Origin: Malus domestica
Taxonomy: Eukaryota > Streptophyta > Magnoliopsida > Rosales > Rosaceae
Direction of reading: 5' to 3'
Length of the DNA: 64,000 bases
NCBI RefSeq assembly: GCF_042453785.1
Contig: NC_091670.1
Location: forward strand, 34,607,501-34,671,500
Of this stretch, positions 32,484 through 45,423 are shown one piece after another (position 1 is the stretch's first letter; each line of letters starts with the position of its first letter). A program made the position numbers and the translations under genes. Below the pieces are notes generated by a model. It saw only the letters and a list, made by a program, of their open reading frames with translations. It did no database searches and was not told the DNA's origin.

Positions 32484-35400
32484 ATGAGTGAGCCATCGAA
32501 CGATGCGTTGTTGGCGCCACCCCCGCCTCAGGCGTTGCTGGAGAGGCTCAAGGATTACGGCCAAGAAGACGCCTTTGCCCTCTGGGACGAGCTCTCCCCC
32601 GACGAACGCCAGCTTCTCGTCAATGAAATCGAGGTCCTCTATTTCTTTCACCTCCTCTGGTTTTAATTTTCTCGGCAGCCAAACAGTTAAGATTCTTAAA
32701 ACAGAACTCGGCAGTGATCGAATTTGGGACCACTAACGATAATTCATCTGATTTTTCATAAATTTATTGGATTTCAATGCCAATCTGGGACAGTTGAATT
32801 GATTGCATTGTTGCTTTTGCTTCTGAATCAAGAGATTGATGCATTTTGTTTTGCATTTTTGTTTAGAGTTTGGATCTTTCGAGAATCGATCGGATCATAC
32901 GGTGTTCGCTTCGATCTCACGGTCAGTACCTTGCCAATTACACGCAGAAAATATAATCAAAGTATGATTAGTAGTTCTGATGGATTTTGATTGGTTTGAC
33001 AGGGCTGCCGACGGCGGCGATTGAGCCGGTGCCGGAGAGCAGTGTGTCGGCGGTGGAGGAGCGAACGCTAGAAGACAGAGAGAGGTGGTGGAAGATGGGA
33101 CTGAAAGCCATCCATGAGGGAAAGTTGGCTGTCCTACTTTTGTCCGGTGGACAGGTGAGGTCCAATTTTTTTCAATCATGTTTTGTAGCTTTTAATAGAT
33201 ATGTTTGCTTAATGTGGCATTGCTTGGCACTCATTGCTTTTGCTCAATGTTTAACTTTATACTGCATCAAAAAGAGAATTATTAGTTTAGTAGTGCTTCT
33301 TTATTTGTATGTGGGGTGTTACATTTGGTGCCCCTCTTTCTCTGTCCTTCAAACCATGACTTTCGGGATCGATTCGCTTTTTGGGGTTTTGTGTATATAA
33401 AGACAACTTGATTACAGATGGGTTTGTACGCTTAATGTTTAAAGCAAACTTTTTTAGTCCATAATGTATTTAATCATCCTCTCCTTCTCTCTCTCTCCCT
33501 CTCTAACTATTATTTTGCTATGATGTTGCTTTATGGATTTGTAGATAGTTTTACGAATAATGTGTTTCTCCCTCTCTCTGGTTGGTAGGATGTTATTTTC
33601 TAAATGTTCATTTGGGACAATGTTGATGGCACTTAGTGATGGAAAAAGCATTGGAATATGGTTTTCCCCTTGTTTAAGCATCATGTACAGCAAAATTGCT
33701 TTGTAGGATTCCAAAATCTTTATTCTTTCTTTCTTTTATTTTTCTGGTTTTTGTTTTTTGGGGTTATGGGGGATGTATGATACAGAGTGAAAATGTTTTA
33801 CACTGTATTTCAATCTCTTGTCACATTTGGAACGTGAAATACCGACATGTTCGGGTTCCACGTCTAGGTGAATGCTTTTAAAGAATTTGATGCTCGTGTC
33901 AGGGGTCCATCTTTCTCAGCTTCCTGGCTCACTTAATCTCATTTGAAGTGTTGTGTGCACAAGTCATAGTAACAGTAAACTACTCAAGCCTAGTAATTTT
34001 CTGGATAATAAATGTTGTGGTAATGCAAGCCACTAGAAATTTTTGTCATGAATAAAATGATTATACCCGTTTGAGAATGTTTGTGTTTTGAGGCTATCAA
34101 GATGTGATGTGAGGGGATGTAGTCATGAATGAATCTGTTACACTGCTTCTGGCTGAGTTTCTTTCAGGACATTTTCTCCATACTTGAGTTGTTTCAGTTC
34201 TGCTCTATCATTTTTTTCAAGTGTAAGCTTGGCTAATTTTGTAGGGAACTCGGCTTGGAAGTTCAGATCCGAAGGGATGCTTCAGTGAGTAGTAGTCATT
34301 TCCTTTTTTCTTTTTTTTTTCTTCATATATTCACCTGATTGTGAAGCATTGTGTGTATCATACCTTGATGTTTACATTTACCAGAAAAGTTTACCCTTGT
34401 GTGTATTTATACTTATATTTTAGACATTGGGCTTCCATCTGGAAAGTCACTCTTTCAACTCCAAGCTGAGCGGATTTTGTGTGTCCAAAGACTAGCTGCT
34501 CAAGCTACAAATGAGGGTATGTTTCATTGCAAGAGGTTCTTTATGGTCTCAAGTAATTTGGGTTTTCATATTAATTGCTATGTTATTCAGGTAACGCTGC
34601 TCCACTGCAAATACATTGGTATATCATGACCAGCCCATTTACTGATGAATCCACACGGAAATTTTTTGAAACTCATAAATACTTTGGTCTCGACGCTGAC
34701 CAGGTAAGAAATTTTATATTCTATTTTCTAATATTTTGTGGATAGCCAAGGTGTTTTTGTTTATTCTGAAGAAAACAGATTTTTTGCTTACTTTTCTTAA
34801 GTTCAAACTCCCTTGATGCAGATAACCTTCTTTCAGCAAGGAACCATACCTTGTGTTTCAAAGGATGGAAGATTTATCATGGAAACTCCATATAGAGTAA
34901 GGCTTCTATTTGAACTGTAACTTATTCAGAAACCTCACTTTGTTTTACCTCCTTCTTTTAAGCCTTTATAAATCTCTTACTTACCTTAGATGTACTTAGA
35001 ATATAACAAAAGGATAATTTTGTTTTACGATATTATATGCATGTGTGTAGCACACAGCCACTGTATTTCCCATTCCATAAAGATTGTGATATACTGCCTC
35101 CAACAAAAAAGGCCTATGATTAATGCCAGTTTATTCTTCTAAACCAGGTAGCTAAGGCACCAGATGGGAATGGAGGAGTATATTCAGGTATTTTCCCATT
35201 AGATTTGGCTGAGCTTAATTTCCTCAATTTTCCTTAACTGCTGATAAGACATTCCTTAATAAATTGGGCCCATATATTTTATCAGCTTTAAAATCATCAA
35301 GATTATTAGAAGATATGGCTACAAGAGGAATTAAATATGTGGATTGCTATGGAGTTGACAATGCACTGGTGAGATTTCTTCCTTTCTGATTTCGTGTGTA

Positions 35401-35683
35401 GTCTGCAAGCAGGGGAAAAAGAAGGGCAGACATTGAAATTCCTTCTCTTCCATTATTTGGTTGGTCAAGGAAGAAAATACTCATCTTTTTCTCCTCTCAT
35501 ATCTGCCTAAATCAACTGGAGTCTAAATGTTCTTTTTTAGAAAGAGTTGAAAGTTTTTCTTATAATGATTAGGTTGTTGAAAGCAGGTTCGTGTAGCTGA
35601 TCCAACGTTCTTGGGATATTTCATTGATAAAGGTGTTTCAGCTGCTGCAAAAGTTGTTCGTAAGGTAATTGACAAGAATTTAA

Positions 35684-35714
<31 letters not shown>

Positions 35715-37201
35715 ACACACACACACATACATTTGCTCCTGCTCTTGTATCTGAAGTGTATGGATTGTGATAGGCTGATAGAACTCAAATGATTTGATAC
35801 GAGCTATGGTGCTTGCTCGGGTAAAGATATATTACCGTTTTATAGTGGATTTTAATGTATGTGTCAGAGTCTTTCATAGTTCAAAATATCTGTTGTGCGG
35901 CCTATGCATCTGTAGGGGAGAACTCATCAGAACTGGCTCATCTTCATCCATATGGGTATGAGTATATTGGTAAAGCCAGAAAAAAGATGGACGATATTTT
36001 GGACGAAACTATTTTACTGATATCAGTTTTTCACCTGTGTTTGTTACACATGAGTTCCGAAAGTTTGTATCGTTCCATACATAGAGTTTTTAGAACTATT
36101 CTGATATATCACATTTTTAGTTACTTCGGGTTTTTGGTTACAGGCATACCCACAAGAAAAGGTTGGTGTGTTTGTACGTCGAGGAAAAGGAGGACCTCTT
36201 ACTGTGGTTGAATACAGTGAGATGGACTCATCTCTGGCATCTGCAATCAATCAAGAAACTGGACGTCTTCGTTTTTGTTGGAGTAATGTAATGTCTATTG
36301 TTACCTCTGATCTCATCATCTACTATTTCTTTCTTTTGAAATAACTACTTTGTCTTCTAAGTTCTACGCTTTTTTCTTTAGTGGATTGAATTATGAGTTA
36401 TGGCAGCTTCGTGCTTTCTAAGTTATGGCAACTCTTGCGACATTGTGTTTTTCAGGTGTGTTTGCACATGTTCACCCTGGATTTTCTAAACCAAGTGGCT
36501 AATGGCCTTGAGAAGGATAGCATGTCTCTCTCTCTCTCTCTCTCTTATGGCCTTACGTTTGGAATTTCCAATCTTTAGTTTTCGATATTGTAACAATATT
36601 ATTGTAAACATGCTTTTTTGAATGCAGTTACCATCTCGCTGAGAAGAAAATTCCTTCTATCCATGGACAGTCGATGGGATTCAAACTAGAGCAATTCATA
36701 TTCGATGCGTTTCCTTATGCACCCTCAACTGCACTTTTTGAGGTGACTTCATTACCCCGTGTTTGCTCTAATCCCAACAATTTCCTTTCTTGACTTTGCA
36801 GTGCTAAGGATAGCATTTGTTTGCCAAATATTCAGGTATTGCGTGAAGAAGAGTTTGCACCGGTAAAAAATGCAAACGGGTCAAATTATGACACTCCGGA
36901 TAGTGCCAGGCTTCTTGTTCTCCGACTCCACGCTCGTTGGGTAGTTGCCGCTGGTGGATTCTTAACACATTCAGTGCCTTTATATGCAACTGGTAACTCA
37001 CGCACGCACTGTTTCTTATTTGCGTTCTAGTATGTGCATAAACGCAGGGGAAGGAAACAAAAATAAGGGAAAGTTGCACTGACACAGTTGATGTTGAGTG
37101 CAGGTGTGGAGGTGTCACCTCTTTGTTCGTATGCCGGAGAAAACCTCGAAGCTATTTGCCGTGGACGAACCTTCCATGCCCCTTGCGAGATTACATTCTA
37201 A
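32484..37201 (+). CDS. UDP-N-acetylglucosamine diphosphorylase
   Basis: Makes UDP-GlcNAc from UTP and GlcNAc-1-phosphate in the cytosol, feeding N-glycans, GPI anchors and O-GlcNAc. Exons: 32484-32633, 32867-32921, 33003-33154, 34245-34284, 34424-34516, 34591-34703, 34822-34896, 35148-35187, 35286-35368, 35587-35664, 36144-36287, 36456-36523, 36628-36742, 36836-36992, 37104-37201. They join in phase to 486 residues, near the plant size of about 500. The nucleotide-binding loop LSGGQGTRLGSSDPKGCF is at residues 115-132, split by an intron. KPSGK-like sequence is GLPSGKSLFQLQ; the substrate region includes NVCLHMFTLDFLNQVANGL and the C-terminal part GFKLEQFIFDAFPYAPSTAL. The start is the only ATG before the conserved PPPPQALLERL. 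Nearest Arabidopsis relatives are At1g31070 and At2g35020 (recall). Confidence 0.96.
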
Positions 37202-38343
37202 TCTGTTTACAGAATCGTGGTTTTTTTTACCCTTAATTTGTGCGGCTGTATTTTACTAAAACCTAGAGTGTGAGTTAGCTCCGCCTATATCTTTAACGTT
37301 TGTGATTGATTAGTGGATGATTTGCTGTGTATAATATGAAGGTCTTTGAGATATACATGTATTTTTGTCATGCTTCAGTTCTATGTCTCGGCGGCCACCT
37401 TTGTTTGCTTTGTCAAGGTGTGAATTGCTACCCACCTATAGGTGGTGGGGTTTCCCTACCAACTAGAGGGCTTAAGGCGTGCTTAATTTGACATTTTTGT
37501 GAGGATAATGAATCATTCACCCACTTCTACTCTCTTGTACATCTAATCATTTCCATGTCTTGCATAGTTACAAGTCTACGCAATTAGGCTTAGCAAAGTC
37601 AGTTAATCAACTTTTTCCCATGTGGGACTCTCTGGCCTCTTAATATTTTTCCGATGAATCATGACGCATGAAAATAGTCATCGACAGTGCAAATTTCTCT
37701 CGTTGAGTTTGGAAAGCTTAGTTAAGACACGTTGAATAAATCAAAAGAAAACCAAGAACAAAATTAAAAACGAAGAGTGTGGAAGGTAGAACGGACAGCG
37801 CAAAATTTACTCCCCTTTTATTATTTGGTTGTTTTTGTTTTATTTTTGAAAAGCTTGATTGGCCTCAATTGGAAATGATTTTCTAGATAATCCGAATAAG
37901 TAGGGTTTTATGAGTTTTAGATCTACGTGGATGCCCTACTAACCGAGGGCTTATGACGTGCTTAATTTGACCTCAACACAACATGATGAGCCCGTCAACT
38001 TTAGCTATTCTTGCGTTGCGTAGTTACAAGCGTTCCAATGTGGGATATCTAGCATAACAAATGTTTAGCAAAAAGAGTCAAGGATAATCAGCCAATATTC
38101 ACTCTAACGCGCAACGATTGTAACTAGGAATGTAATTTAATCATGGATTGGAAGAACCATCCAGGTTACAATGCATTTTTCTCCAGCTACTCCGAGAAGC
38201 TTATCGTCCAGTTAAACCATCTCCGTCGAGCCGCTGAGTCGTTGAAAAGGATGGGCAAGGAAAGCAAGAGCTAGATTCCGACAAAGGTCGCAGGGTGTCA
38301 GACCAAAACCAAGTGTTTGAAGTTTCGTATTCTCCACGCAGGT
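37202..38343. other. 3' flanks of two convergent genes, with a duplicated segment
   Basis: Contains the 3' untranslated ends of the diphosphorylase (to perhaps 37400) and UreD (from 38343 down). Two related blocks lie between. GAGGGCTTAAGGCGTGC and TTAATTTGACA (37466-37490) match GAGGGCTTATGACGTGC and TTAATTTGACC (37944-37971), with GTTACAAG and ATGTGGGA words following both. No gene. Confidence 0.45.
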
Positions 38344-40745
38344 TCAGTGATATGGCGATACCCCAAGTAGTGGCTCCATGCCGGCCAATTGATGCTGCAG
38401 GAACTTATAAACTGATTCAGTTGTTGTAGCAGCTACACGAACAACCACCCCGATTCCCTGCAGAAAAAATAACCATTAACTCGCATTTACCTCAGATGGT
38501 TGCGAAATTCAGTAGAGAATCATGCAGCATCGTATGATCACTCCAATGTTCTAAAAATGGAAAACATATTTGAAGCAAGAACATGAAAAGAGAGTTAGAT
38601 GTGGGTCTTGAACCGTGTCATAGAAATTACTAGATTTATCTTATTGAGGAAATATGAAATGCGCAATATGTGGCAAGCATTGGTTTTACACCAGAACATG
38701 AACAGGCCCTTAGCAGCACCGGACCAATATACCTTAGGACCAAAAACACTTGAAGAAGCAATAAAGCTTGGTTTGGCGAAGCGATTATCAGAATTTGTTT
38801 TTATTTGGTGACCTGACGCGGTGGAAGGAATGTGTAATTGGTCAGACATGATCCTCTTCACGTTTTCTTGAACTAGGTTCTGAATGTGCTTGATCTTTGG
38901 CCTATAATGAAGCAACCGCAAGGTGTAACATTGATTTATTCACGTAATTACTGCCATTCCATATCAAGATGAGTAAATTAAAACCACTGTAAAACATTTG
39001 ATAAAGGTTTAGGAGAAGATGCAAATGGTCTATGAATCATGAAATACTCACCCCAAGAGTACAACCATTGCAATTACTTGGTAGTCCTGCATTCGTTCAG
39101 CAATTGAAGAGATATTTCCACGCTCGAGGTGCACCTGTCCTAAAAACATTGAACCATCTGAGAAAAAGAGGAAGGGAAGACAACAGGACTCACACAAGCA
39201 TTCATTTCTCAAAATCCTAGTGCAAGCATAAAAACAAGTTTGATTATTGAACTGGACCAGGAGATACATTTGCATATATGTACATGGGGATGAAACGAAA
39301 GACAAGCAATACATATTACATCAATGGGCATATTCAGGCGTTTAAATTTAGCAAGTTGATAAAGTTAGAAATATTGTGCTTAGAGGTTGAAACAGGGCAT
39401 CCCATCTTTAAATCTAGTCCTCAAACATATAGGGAACCTGAAATATGCAGCTCCCAAATTCCAAGAAAACTTATTGGTAGAATTACCATCCCTAAGAACT
39501 AAGCGTTTGGATGTTTAGACTGGAAACAAATAAAAAATGAAATGAAAAGAAAAAGATTACCGCGTCCAGAAACAGAGGTTCATCATTTTCCATAAATATG
39601 TGGTTGATGCTCTTGTAAAGATCGAAATCCCATTTTTCTCCACTTTCGTGACGCCCACTGGTAATCCAATCCACAATGACCAAACTTGAGTCGGAAACTA
39701 CCCTAAAGACTTGTTTCTGAGAGTATCTTGCCGTGGAAAAACATGTCACAGGATCAGGAATGACCGCCAAAAGGGCATTGCTCCCAACCCTTGCCTACTG
39801 CACAGAAACGTGATTTCCAGGATTCACATGTAATGTAGCCATTGACAGAAAGCATGAACTAATCCGAACAACACATATTTAGCTTCAACTGCGTATTAAA
39901 AACGTCCCTAAAATGTGCGGCATCAAACTACTATATGTTTGATTAGGCTAAATTCTTACCTCCAAGACTTGTTCACAGCACTTGAATCCCACAGACTTGT
40001 AAACCTATGCAACAACCAAAATCCATTTGAGAAATCCATATATTCCAGACACAGTACATTTCATTGAAGTCAATCTTCCACATACGAATAAGGGAATGAA
40101 GATAATGAATCCGCGAGATGTTATTGGCACTCCAAAATCGTTATCTTGCACTCCTCCCTAGAGAAAAAAAAGTAAGAACGACGCGCAAAATGACTATTCT
40201 GAAGTGCTAATTACGGTTCCCTAAAATCCGAGGAAGAGATTTCGTTTTTTAAGTAACCTTAGTGGAAGCTTGGGTTGTTAAGACAGTGGTGCAGCCATCT
40301 CCAATGTTAAACTCACATGAAATAGAATCTCCCTAAAACAAGAGAACAAGTTCAAAAAAATAAAATAAGAATAATAATAATAACCCAGAAAACAAAACGG
40401 ATTACAATTCACAAGCAAATACAGATTGATGAACAAAAAAGCACATACAGAAACAATACCACCACCATAGGTGAGGTTGTAAACCCAAACAGCATCAGTT
40501 TTGGAGGGACCCACCTTAGGAAACATCAAAATTAACACCCCAATTGGATCATTTCACATTATTTTCATCAAAACATGAAATTTGATCTGAAAATTTTGAC
40601 AAAAACAGAAGAAGAATAATGAAGTGGAGAAAAAAGATGAGACCTTTCTGGGGATGATGAACTTGAGAGGATACTTTGAGAAGCATCTTGTCACTGTTGA
40701 CCTTCCTCCCACTTTTTCCACCTCCACCCTTCCCTCTCTCTCCAT
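38344..40745 (-). CDS. URED: Urease accessory protein D (UreD/UreH family)
   Basis: Chaperone that binds apo-urease and, with UreF and UreG, loads nickel into the active site in the cytosol. Exons from the start: 40644-40745, 40449-40514, 40258-40332, 39960-40004, 39561-39794, 39052-39134, 38733-38901, 38344-38457. All are in phase and give 295 residues, the normal plant length. Landmarks are STVTRCFSKYPLKFIIPRK, VWVYNLTYGGGIVSGDSI, LTTQASTKVYKS, IPDPVTCFSTARYSQKQ, IVDWITSGRHESGEKWDF and AERMQDYQVIAMVVLLG. I chose the ATG at 40745. An upstream in-frame ATG (40799) would add 18 residues from a GA-repeat leader unlike the family. It lies tail to tail with the diphosphorylase and head to head with the L7/L12 gene. 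Confidence 0.95.
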
Positions 40746-40828
40746 CTCTCTCTCTTTCTCTCTCTCTCTAGAGCTGTAACCTGTGTACAAAACAACCAAA
40801 GGCTGAATAGTGATTAGTGAATAGGAAG

Positions 40829-40834
40829 CACGTG
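40829..40834. promoter_or_regulatory. G-box in the UreD-L7/L12 divergent promoter
   Basis: CACGTG lies 84 bases upstream of the UreD start codon and within the shared 0.9-kb region between two divergent genes. G-boxes bind bZIP and bHLH factors. Role here is inferred. Confidence 0.35.
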
Positions 40835-41015
40835 TTCACAAATTGGGTCGGGTCTTTCGTTCCGGTTTAAACCGGTGGTAAATTGGTTTTTTCCCATTTT
40901 CTTTGTTCTTTTAAAAATCATAAAACAAAAACCCTTCTTTTGAGTTCTTTCTCGCTAAGTCGCTCAGTCTCTCTAGGGTTCTACCTCAAGCTTCCACAAG
41001 CTCAGAACTCGTAAG

Positions 41016-41564
41016 GTACTCTCTCTCTCTCTCTCTCTCCTCTCTCTGTCTAATGATTGATTTTGGACTTGTGAATCAGAAATGTTGTATATTTGTTTGC
41101 CTAATTGAATTTCCATCGAGTTCCGAAATATGGCTCTTCTTTGTTTGTTAGTTTTGTTTACCTTCTGTTTGGTTGCTGAGAAAATGGGATCGGAAAATAT
41201 CAAACTTTAATGATTTCTTGCTTCCTGTCTGTTCTGCTTTTGATTGTTGACAAAGTCTGAATCTTGTGAATAAACATACCCCTGAAACACAAAACCAATC
41301 TCGGAATCATTTGGATGGAATTCGGGGATTCAAATTTCGCTCAACCCTCAGAAACCGAGAAAATTTGGATATTGTTACCTCCCAATGATAGAAATTTACA
41401 ATGAGTAGGCGGAGATATATTTTTTCGATAGGAAATGATGTGCAAGTAGAGGGATGATGGTTCTTATTTGTTACCGAAAGTGTATTGATTCAAGCCTTCT
41501 TGTTTGGCTAGCTTTAACGTTCCTCTATTTACATTAACAAATGCATATGATAGGTTTTGTGCAG
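41016..41564 (+). other. Likely 5'-leader intron of the L7/L12 gene
   Basis: AAG followed by GTACTCTCTC at 41016 and a TTTTGTGCAG acceptor at 41564 bracket a T-rich stretch with no long open frame. Its start carries a CT microsatellite. Splicing would bring the leader to within 100 bases of the ATG at 41664. Leader introns are frequent in plant housekeeping genes. Confidence 0.5.
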
Positions 41565-41663
41565 ATTCCGGATCCAGATAAGCGATTGTGAGAAGTGAAA
41601 TGGGTTCGTCATAGGTTGATTTCCATTTGTTGGGGAACCGGCTCTTGTGCAAACCTTGAAAAG

Positions 41664-42308
41664 ATGAGTTTGATCTTAAGATTACGGAATCATTTGCCTA
41701 ATGGGTTCTGCAGAAGACCCCTTATTTCTTCCCTTGGAGCACTGAATTCTGGTAGATTAAATGGGTTTTGTCGAAACTTTGGTCAACCTGCAAGGCAAGA
41801 AGAGGAAGAGGAGGAAGAAGTGGAGATTGACCAGAGGAGACTCCCTGCTGATTATGATCCTGCTACATTTGATCCCACAGAGCATCGTAGTCCTCCAACT
41901 GATCGGGTTTTTAGGCTCGTAGATGAAATATCATCACTCACATTGGTTGAAGTTGCTGAGCTGGGTTCCATTTTGATGAGAAAAAAGGGAATGACGGAGC
42001 CGCCAGTTGTGGGAGTTATGAAGCCAGGAGCTGCTGGACTAGGATTGGCAATGAAGGGACCGTCAGCAGCTAAGGAGGAGAAGAAACCAGAAAAGACTGT
42101 ATTTGAATTGAAATTGGAGTCATTTGAGGCAGCGTCTAAAATAAAACTGATCAAGGAGGTAAGGAGCTTCACCGACTTAGGACTCAAGGAAGCAAAGGAT
42201 TTAGTGGAGAAGGCGCCAGCGGTGCTAAAGACAGGAGTGTCAAAGGAAGATGGAGAACAACTGGTAGAGAAGCTGAAAGCTCTTGGCGCAAAGGTTTCTC
42301 TTGAATGA
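41664..42308 (+). CDS. Ribosomal protein L7/L12-like, mitochondrial type
   Basis: Stalk protein of an organellar ribosome that recruits translation factors. One coding exon, 214 residues. The N-terminus (MSLILRLRNHLPNGFCRRPL) is basic, with no acidic residue in the first 50 or so, as in a mitochondrial presequence. An acidic patch EEEEEEEVE follows. The dimerisation-type helix region VFRLVDEISSLTLVEVAELG is at about 82-101. The C-terminal domain (about 145-214) has VFELKLESFEAASKIKLIKE, VRSFTDLGLKEAKDLVE and KLKALGAKVSLE. An upstream in-frame ATG at 41595 exists, but its product lacks the typical presequence start. The close Arabidopsis type is At1g70190 (recall). Plastid location is less likely but not excluded. 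Confidence 0.92.
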   Translation: MSLILRLRNHLPNGFCRRPLISSLGALNSGRLNGFCRNFGQPARQEEEEEEEVEIDQRRLPADYDPATFDPTEHRSPPTDRVFRLVDEISSLTLVEVAELGSILMRKKGMTEPPVVGVMKPGAAGLGLAMKGPSAAKEEKKPEKTVFELKLESFEAASKIKLIKEVRSFTDLGLKEAKDLVEKAPAVLKTGVSKEDGEQLVEKLKALGAKVSLE

Positions 42309-44055
42309 AATAAAAAAGACGATCCAGATGTACTCCTCTTCGAGATATTGCGAGATTAGTCAATGTTTCCTTGGGAATACCAGGTAACCAGCTTTTCGGA
42401 GTTTTATCAATCCTTATGAATCACATCTCAGATTTCCTCCAACTGTTTTATGTTCAGAAATTTGCTCGCGATTGATTTCTTTACTGTATTGATATCTATT
42501 CTGGTAAAGCTGAGATTTTGATTAAGAATGGTCCGCAGATGAAGGCCGATTTCCATAATTCTTGGACCTTTGTTTAGTTTCTTCATTATTAATCATTTAT
42601 ATGTTAGCATGTGCGTGCGATTCATAGCGTTTATAATAATGGGAAATTATTTCCCTTGTTCCGTTTTTTTCTTTATGCGCGGCTTGCTCAATCCTCCTTT
42701 GATTTGTTCAATTCAACAACTAGATAAAAAGATAGGAGTGCATTGGAAGAAAAGTGGAGTGCGGAAATCACTTCCCTCAACTCCTGATAGCGCTTACTCA
42801 CGTGTTTTGAATATGGATGTACTGGTTTGCTACACATTGCCAAGCTGAAATCAGCAACCTTTGGCTCTTCTAAGTTTCTAATGCTTGATTTATGTTAATG
42901 CTTAGAGATTGAAAACTAATTATTGACCAAAAACAAGATAATTAGAAATCTAAATTATTAAATGGAATTGAGATATACACAAGAAAATGATGAACTAAAA
43001 AAAATTGTACTTTGTCTTTCACAAGGGGGAGATAATCACCCATACAGAATAGCTGTAGCTAAAAAGTAAGAGAAGAACTGGGTAATATTAGTTCTTGGAC
43101 TTCAGAGATTTTCACATCTCAACTGGGACAAATACCAACGATGTTTCTGTCTTCATGATCAAGGTCGGATCTCTCACTGTTCTCCGAAAGAATTAACGTT
43201 GTTGAGTCCTTCCATTTGGATTTTACCGTTGCTGCAGAGTACGTTGCTTCGTCTCCAGATTCTTTACCTGTGAAATGATAGATTTGCTTTACATTATAAT
43301 CTTGGTCTGCTCTACGAACTGATGTTGGTATACAATTAAACAATGATGGAATATAGGCCAAGGAAGGTTGGTTTTGAAACGTTTGCGACCAGGCAGCAAA
43401 TCCCCTGTAACTCACCTTTGGTAGACAGGAGCTAATGCTTCACTAGTCACTACGATGAGACGGGTGCTTTGAATGCAAATGTTAAATAGTTAAATGTTAT
43501 AAAAAGAGAATCGGTGGAGACATTTTTTTTCGCCACTGCGGTAAACCAAAATACTATATCTTTATTCACCTCACTTATAAACTATAAAAAAATTGTTGAG
43601 AGAGTATGAGATATTTCAGATCTTTTAGCTATTCAATTTTAATTTTTTTATTTAAAACAATCTAGCAATTAAAACACTTAAAATATCTCAAAACTATAAG
43701 CCCTTATAAACTTTAATATAATATGTTAACTTTTTTTTTTTTGGGTCAGACGATAGATTAACTATAAACCCTTATAAACTTTAATAAAATATGTTAACTA
43801 TTTTTTTTTTTGGTCAGACGATAGATTTATTATATTAGATGTTATCTGAAGGAGCCGACATGGTTCAAATCCACACTGTGGTATAAGAGCAACACTCATC
43901 TCCACCATTGTAGTAGAAGATCACTTGTTACTATGTTAACTATCTTATGTTTACTTATTGGAACGAGCAAATTTAAACCTTTCCCGAAATTTCTTTTTCA
44001 CATAATAAGGACTCAAATTAAATTATTTAGCTAATTTCCCTTTGTTGTCTATTCT
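42309..44055. other. 3' flank and gene-poor stretch
   Basis: 42309 to about 42560 is the 3' untranslated part of the L7/L12 gene. An open frame of 98 codons on the minus strand (43119-43415, ending SERSDLDHEDRNIVGICPS) matches nothing I know and has no promoter or splice context. It may be a decayed exon. 43640-43930 is A/T-rich with a duplicated 66-bp phrase (TAAACCCTTATAAACTTTAA twice) and MITE-like ends. Confidence 0.4.
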
Positions 44056-44060
44056 CCACA

Positions 44061-45380
44061 TGACACATCCCGACCCGGGATGTCCACTAGGACTCCGAAT
44101 CGAGCTGTGCTGGCCGACACCTGGAAGGTGACGAAGCCATAAAGTGTGATAATGTATAAAATGTGAATAAATTAAAACCTAAAAGTCCCTAAGTACACGA
44201 GTGCGCGGTGAGCGGATCTGGACCCATTTCACACGTGATACAAAGCATAGGTATAGTGCAGTAAGGTGATACAATGATCATACCATCACAAGAAAACATT
44301 TGTACCGAAAAGTGCCACGAATCCCTGTCGATACGGAACTCTGCTGCTAGAACCTGGAGGGGTACAAAAATAGAAAATGTAAGTGAGTGAAACAAAACTT
44401 TTCAAACCAATTCCAACTACCAAAGGTAGTAGCCCCTCAACGTAATACCTGCATAATTTCCCGGAAAATAAAAGGCGTGACTATAAATCAATACCATAAC
44501 CAAAATAATAGTCTCACAGTTATACCGTGTCAAATATCTCAAAAAAAAATAAGTACTCAGGTGAAATAAATCAATATGAAATGGCATATTAGCCGGGTCC
44601 ACCTATAGTGGCCTGTACGGCTGAATTAATAGCTCATCAACATGCTAGCCGGAGCCACCTCACGTGACCTGTACGACTTATCCATATCTCATCATATATG
44701 CTAGCTCATCACGTATCTCATCATATATGCTAGTTCATCATATATCTCATCATATATGCTAGCTCATAAGTCGGAGTCACCTTTAGTGACCTGTACGACT
44801 TATCCATAGCTTAATAAGTATACATGCACACGAGTCGGAACCACTTAAAGTGGTCTATACGACAAGACTGGGTATAAATAAATACGCTCAAGTACTACGA
44901 TCACGTGAATACGGTGCGAATAATCACGAGTCACCTACGAGTCAGAACCACCTATAGTGGTTTGTACTACAAGATTGTGCACCTACCTTAGATCCAAGGT
45001 AAGCGCAAGGTGCGGGAGGTGAACATCACGTGAAGGACTGTACCCTGGCCACAGGCGAGAGCACTAACACCAAGGTGCAAGTTTATGAGCTCTAACTGTA
45101 TCTATTGTCACATATACGATTCATGAGCAACCTGTAAGACAGTGTCGGAGTTGCCTATCATTGCAACCTACATGACAAGGTCGGAGTTTCCTAAACATAC
45201 ATGTAGTCATACCATAACCTCATCATTTCAACTAATACCATAAACTCACCTGAACTTACCTGGGTATCCTGCGTTCACCTTTGTACTTCAAAGCGTTCAT
45301 AATAATTGTGTGCAGGTAATATACATATAGATAAACCACGATGAAATTTAATACTCAACCACGTTATAGCATTTCCAATT

Positions 45381-45423
<43 letters not shown>

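Noticed and set aside
40746-40799. Upstream ATG extending UreD by 18 residues
   Set aside because: The extra residues come from a GA repeat (RERERE-type) and the family starts near the conserved VEVEKVGGRSTV.
41595-41663. Upstream ATG extending the L7/L12 protein by 23 residues
   Set aside because: The extension lacks family similarity; MSLILRLRNHL at 41664 has the expected presequence form.
42570-42848. 92-codon plus-strand open frame after the L7/L12 gene
   Set aside because: Unconvincing composition, no domain, and no promoter or splice context.
43119-43415. 98-codon minus-strand open frame as a gene
   Set aside because: Reads like plausible protein but I recognise nothing and find no partner exons. 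Kept only as a note in the intergenic entry.
43840-43930. B-box-like GGTTCAAATCC as a SINE or tRNA
   Set aside because: No A box at a proper distance upstream; probably part of a degenerate MITE.
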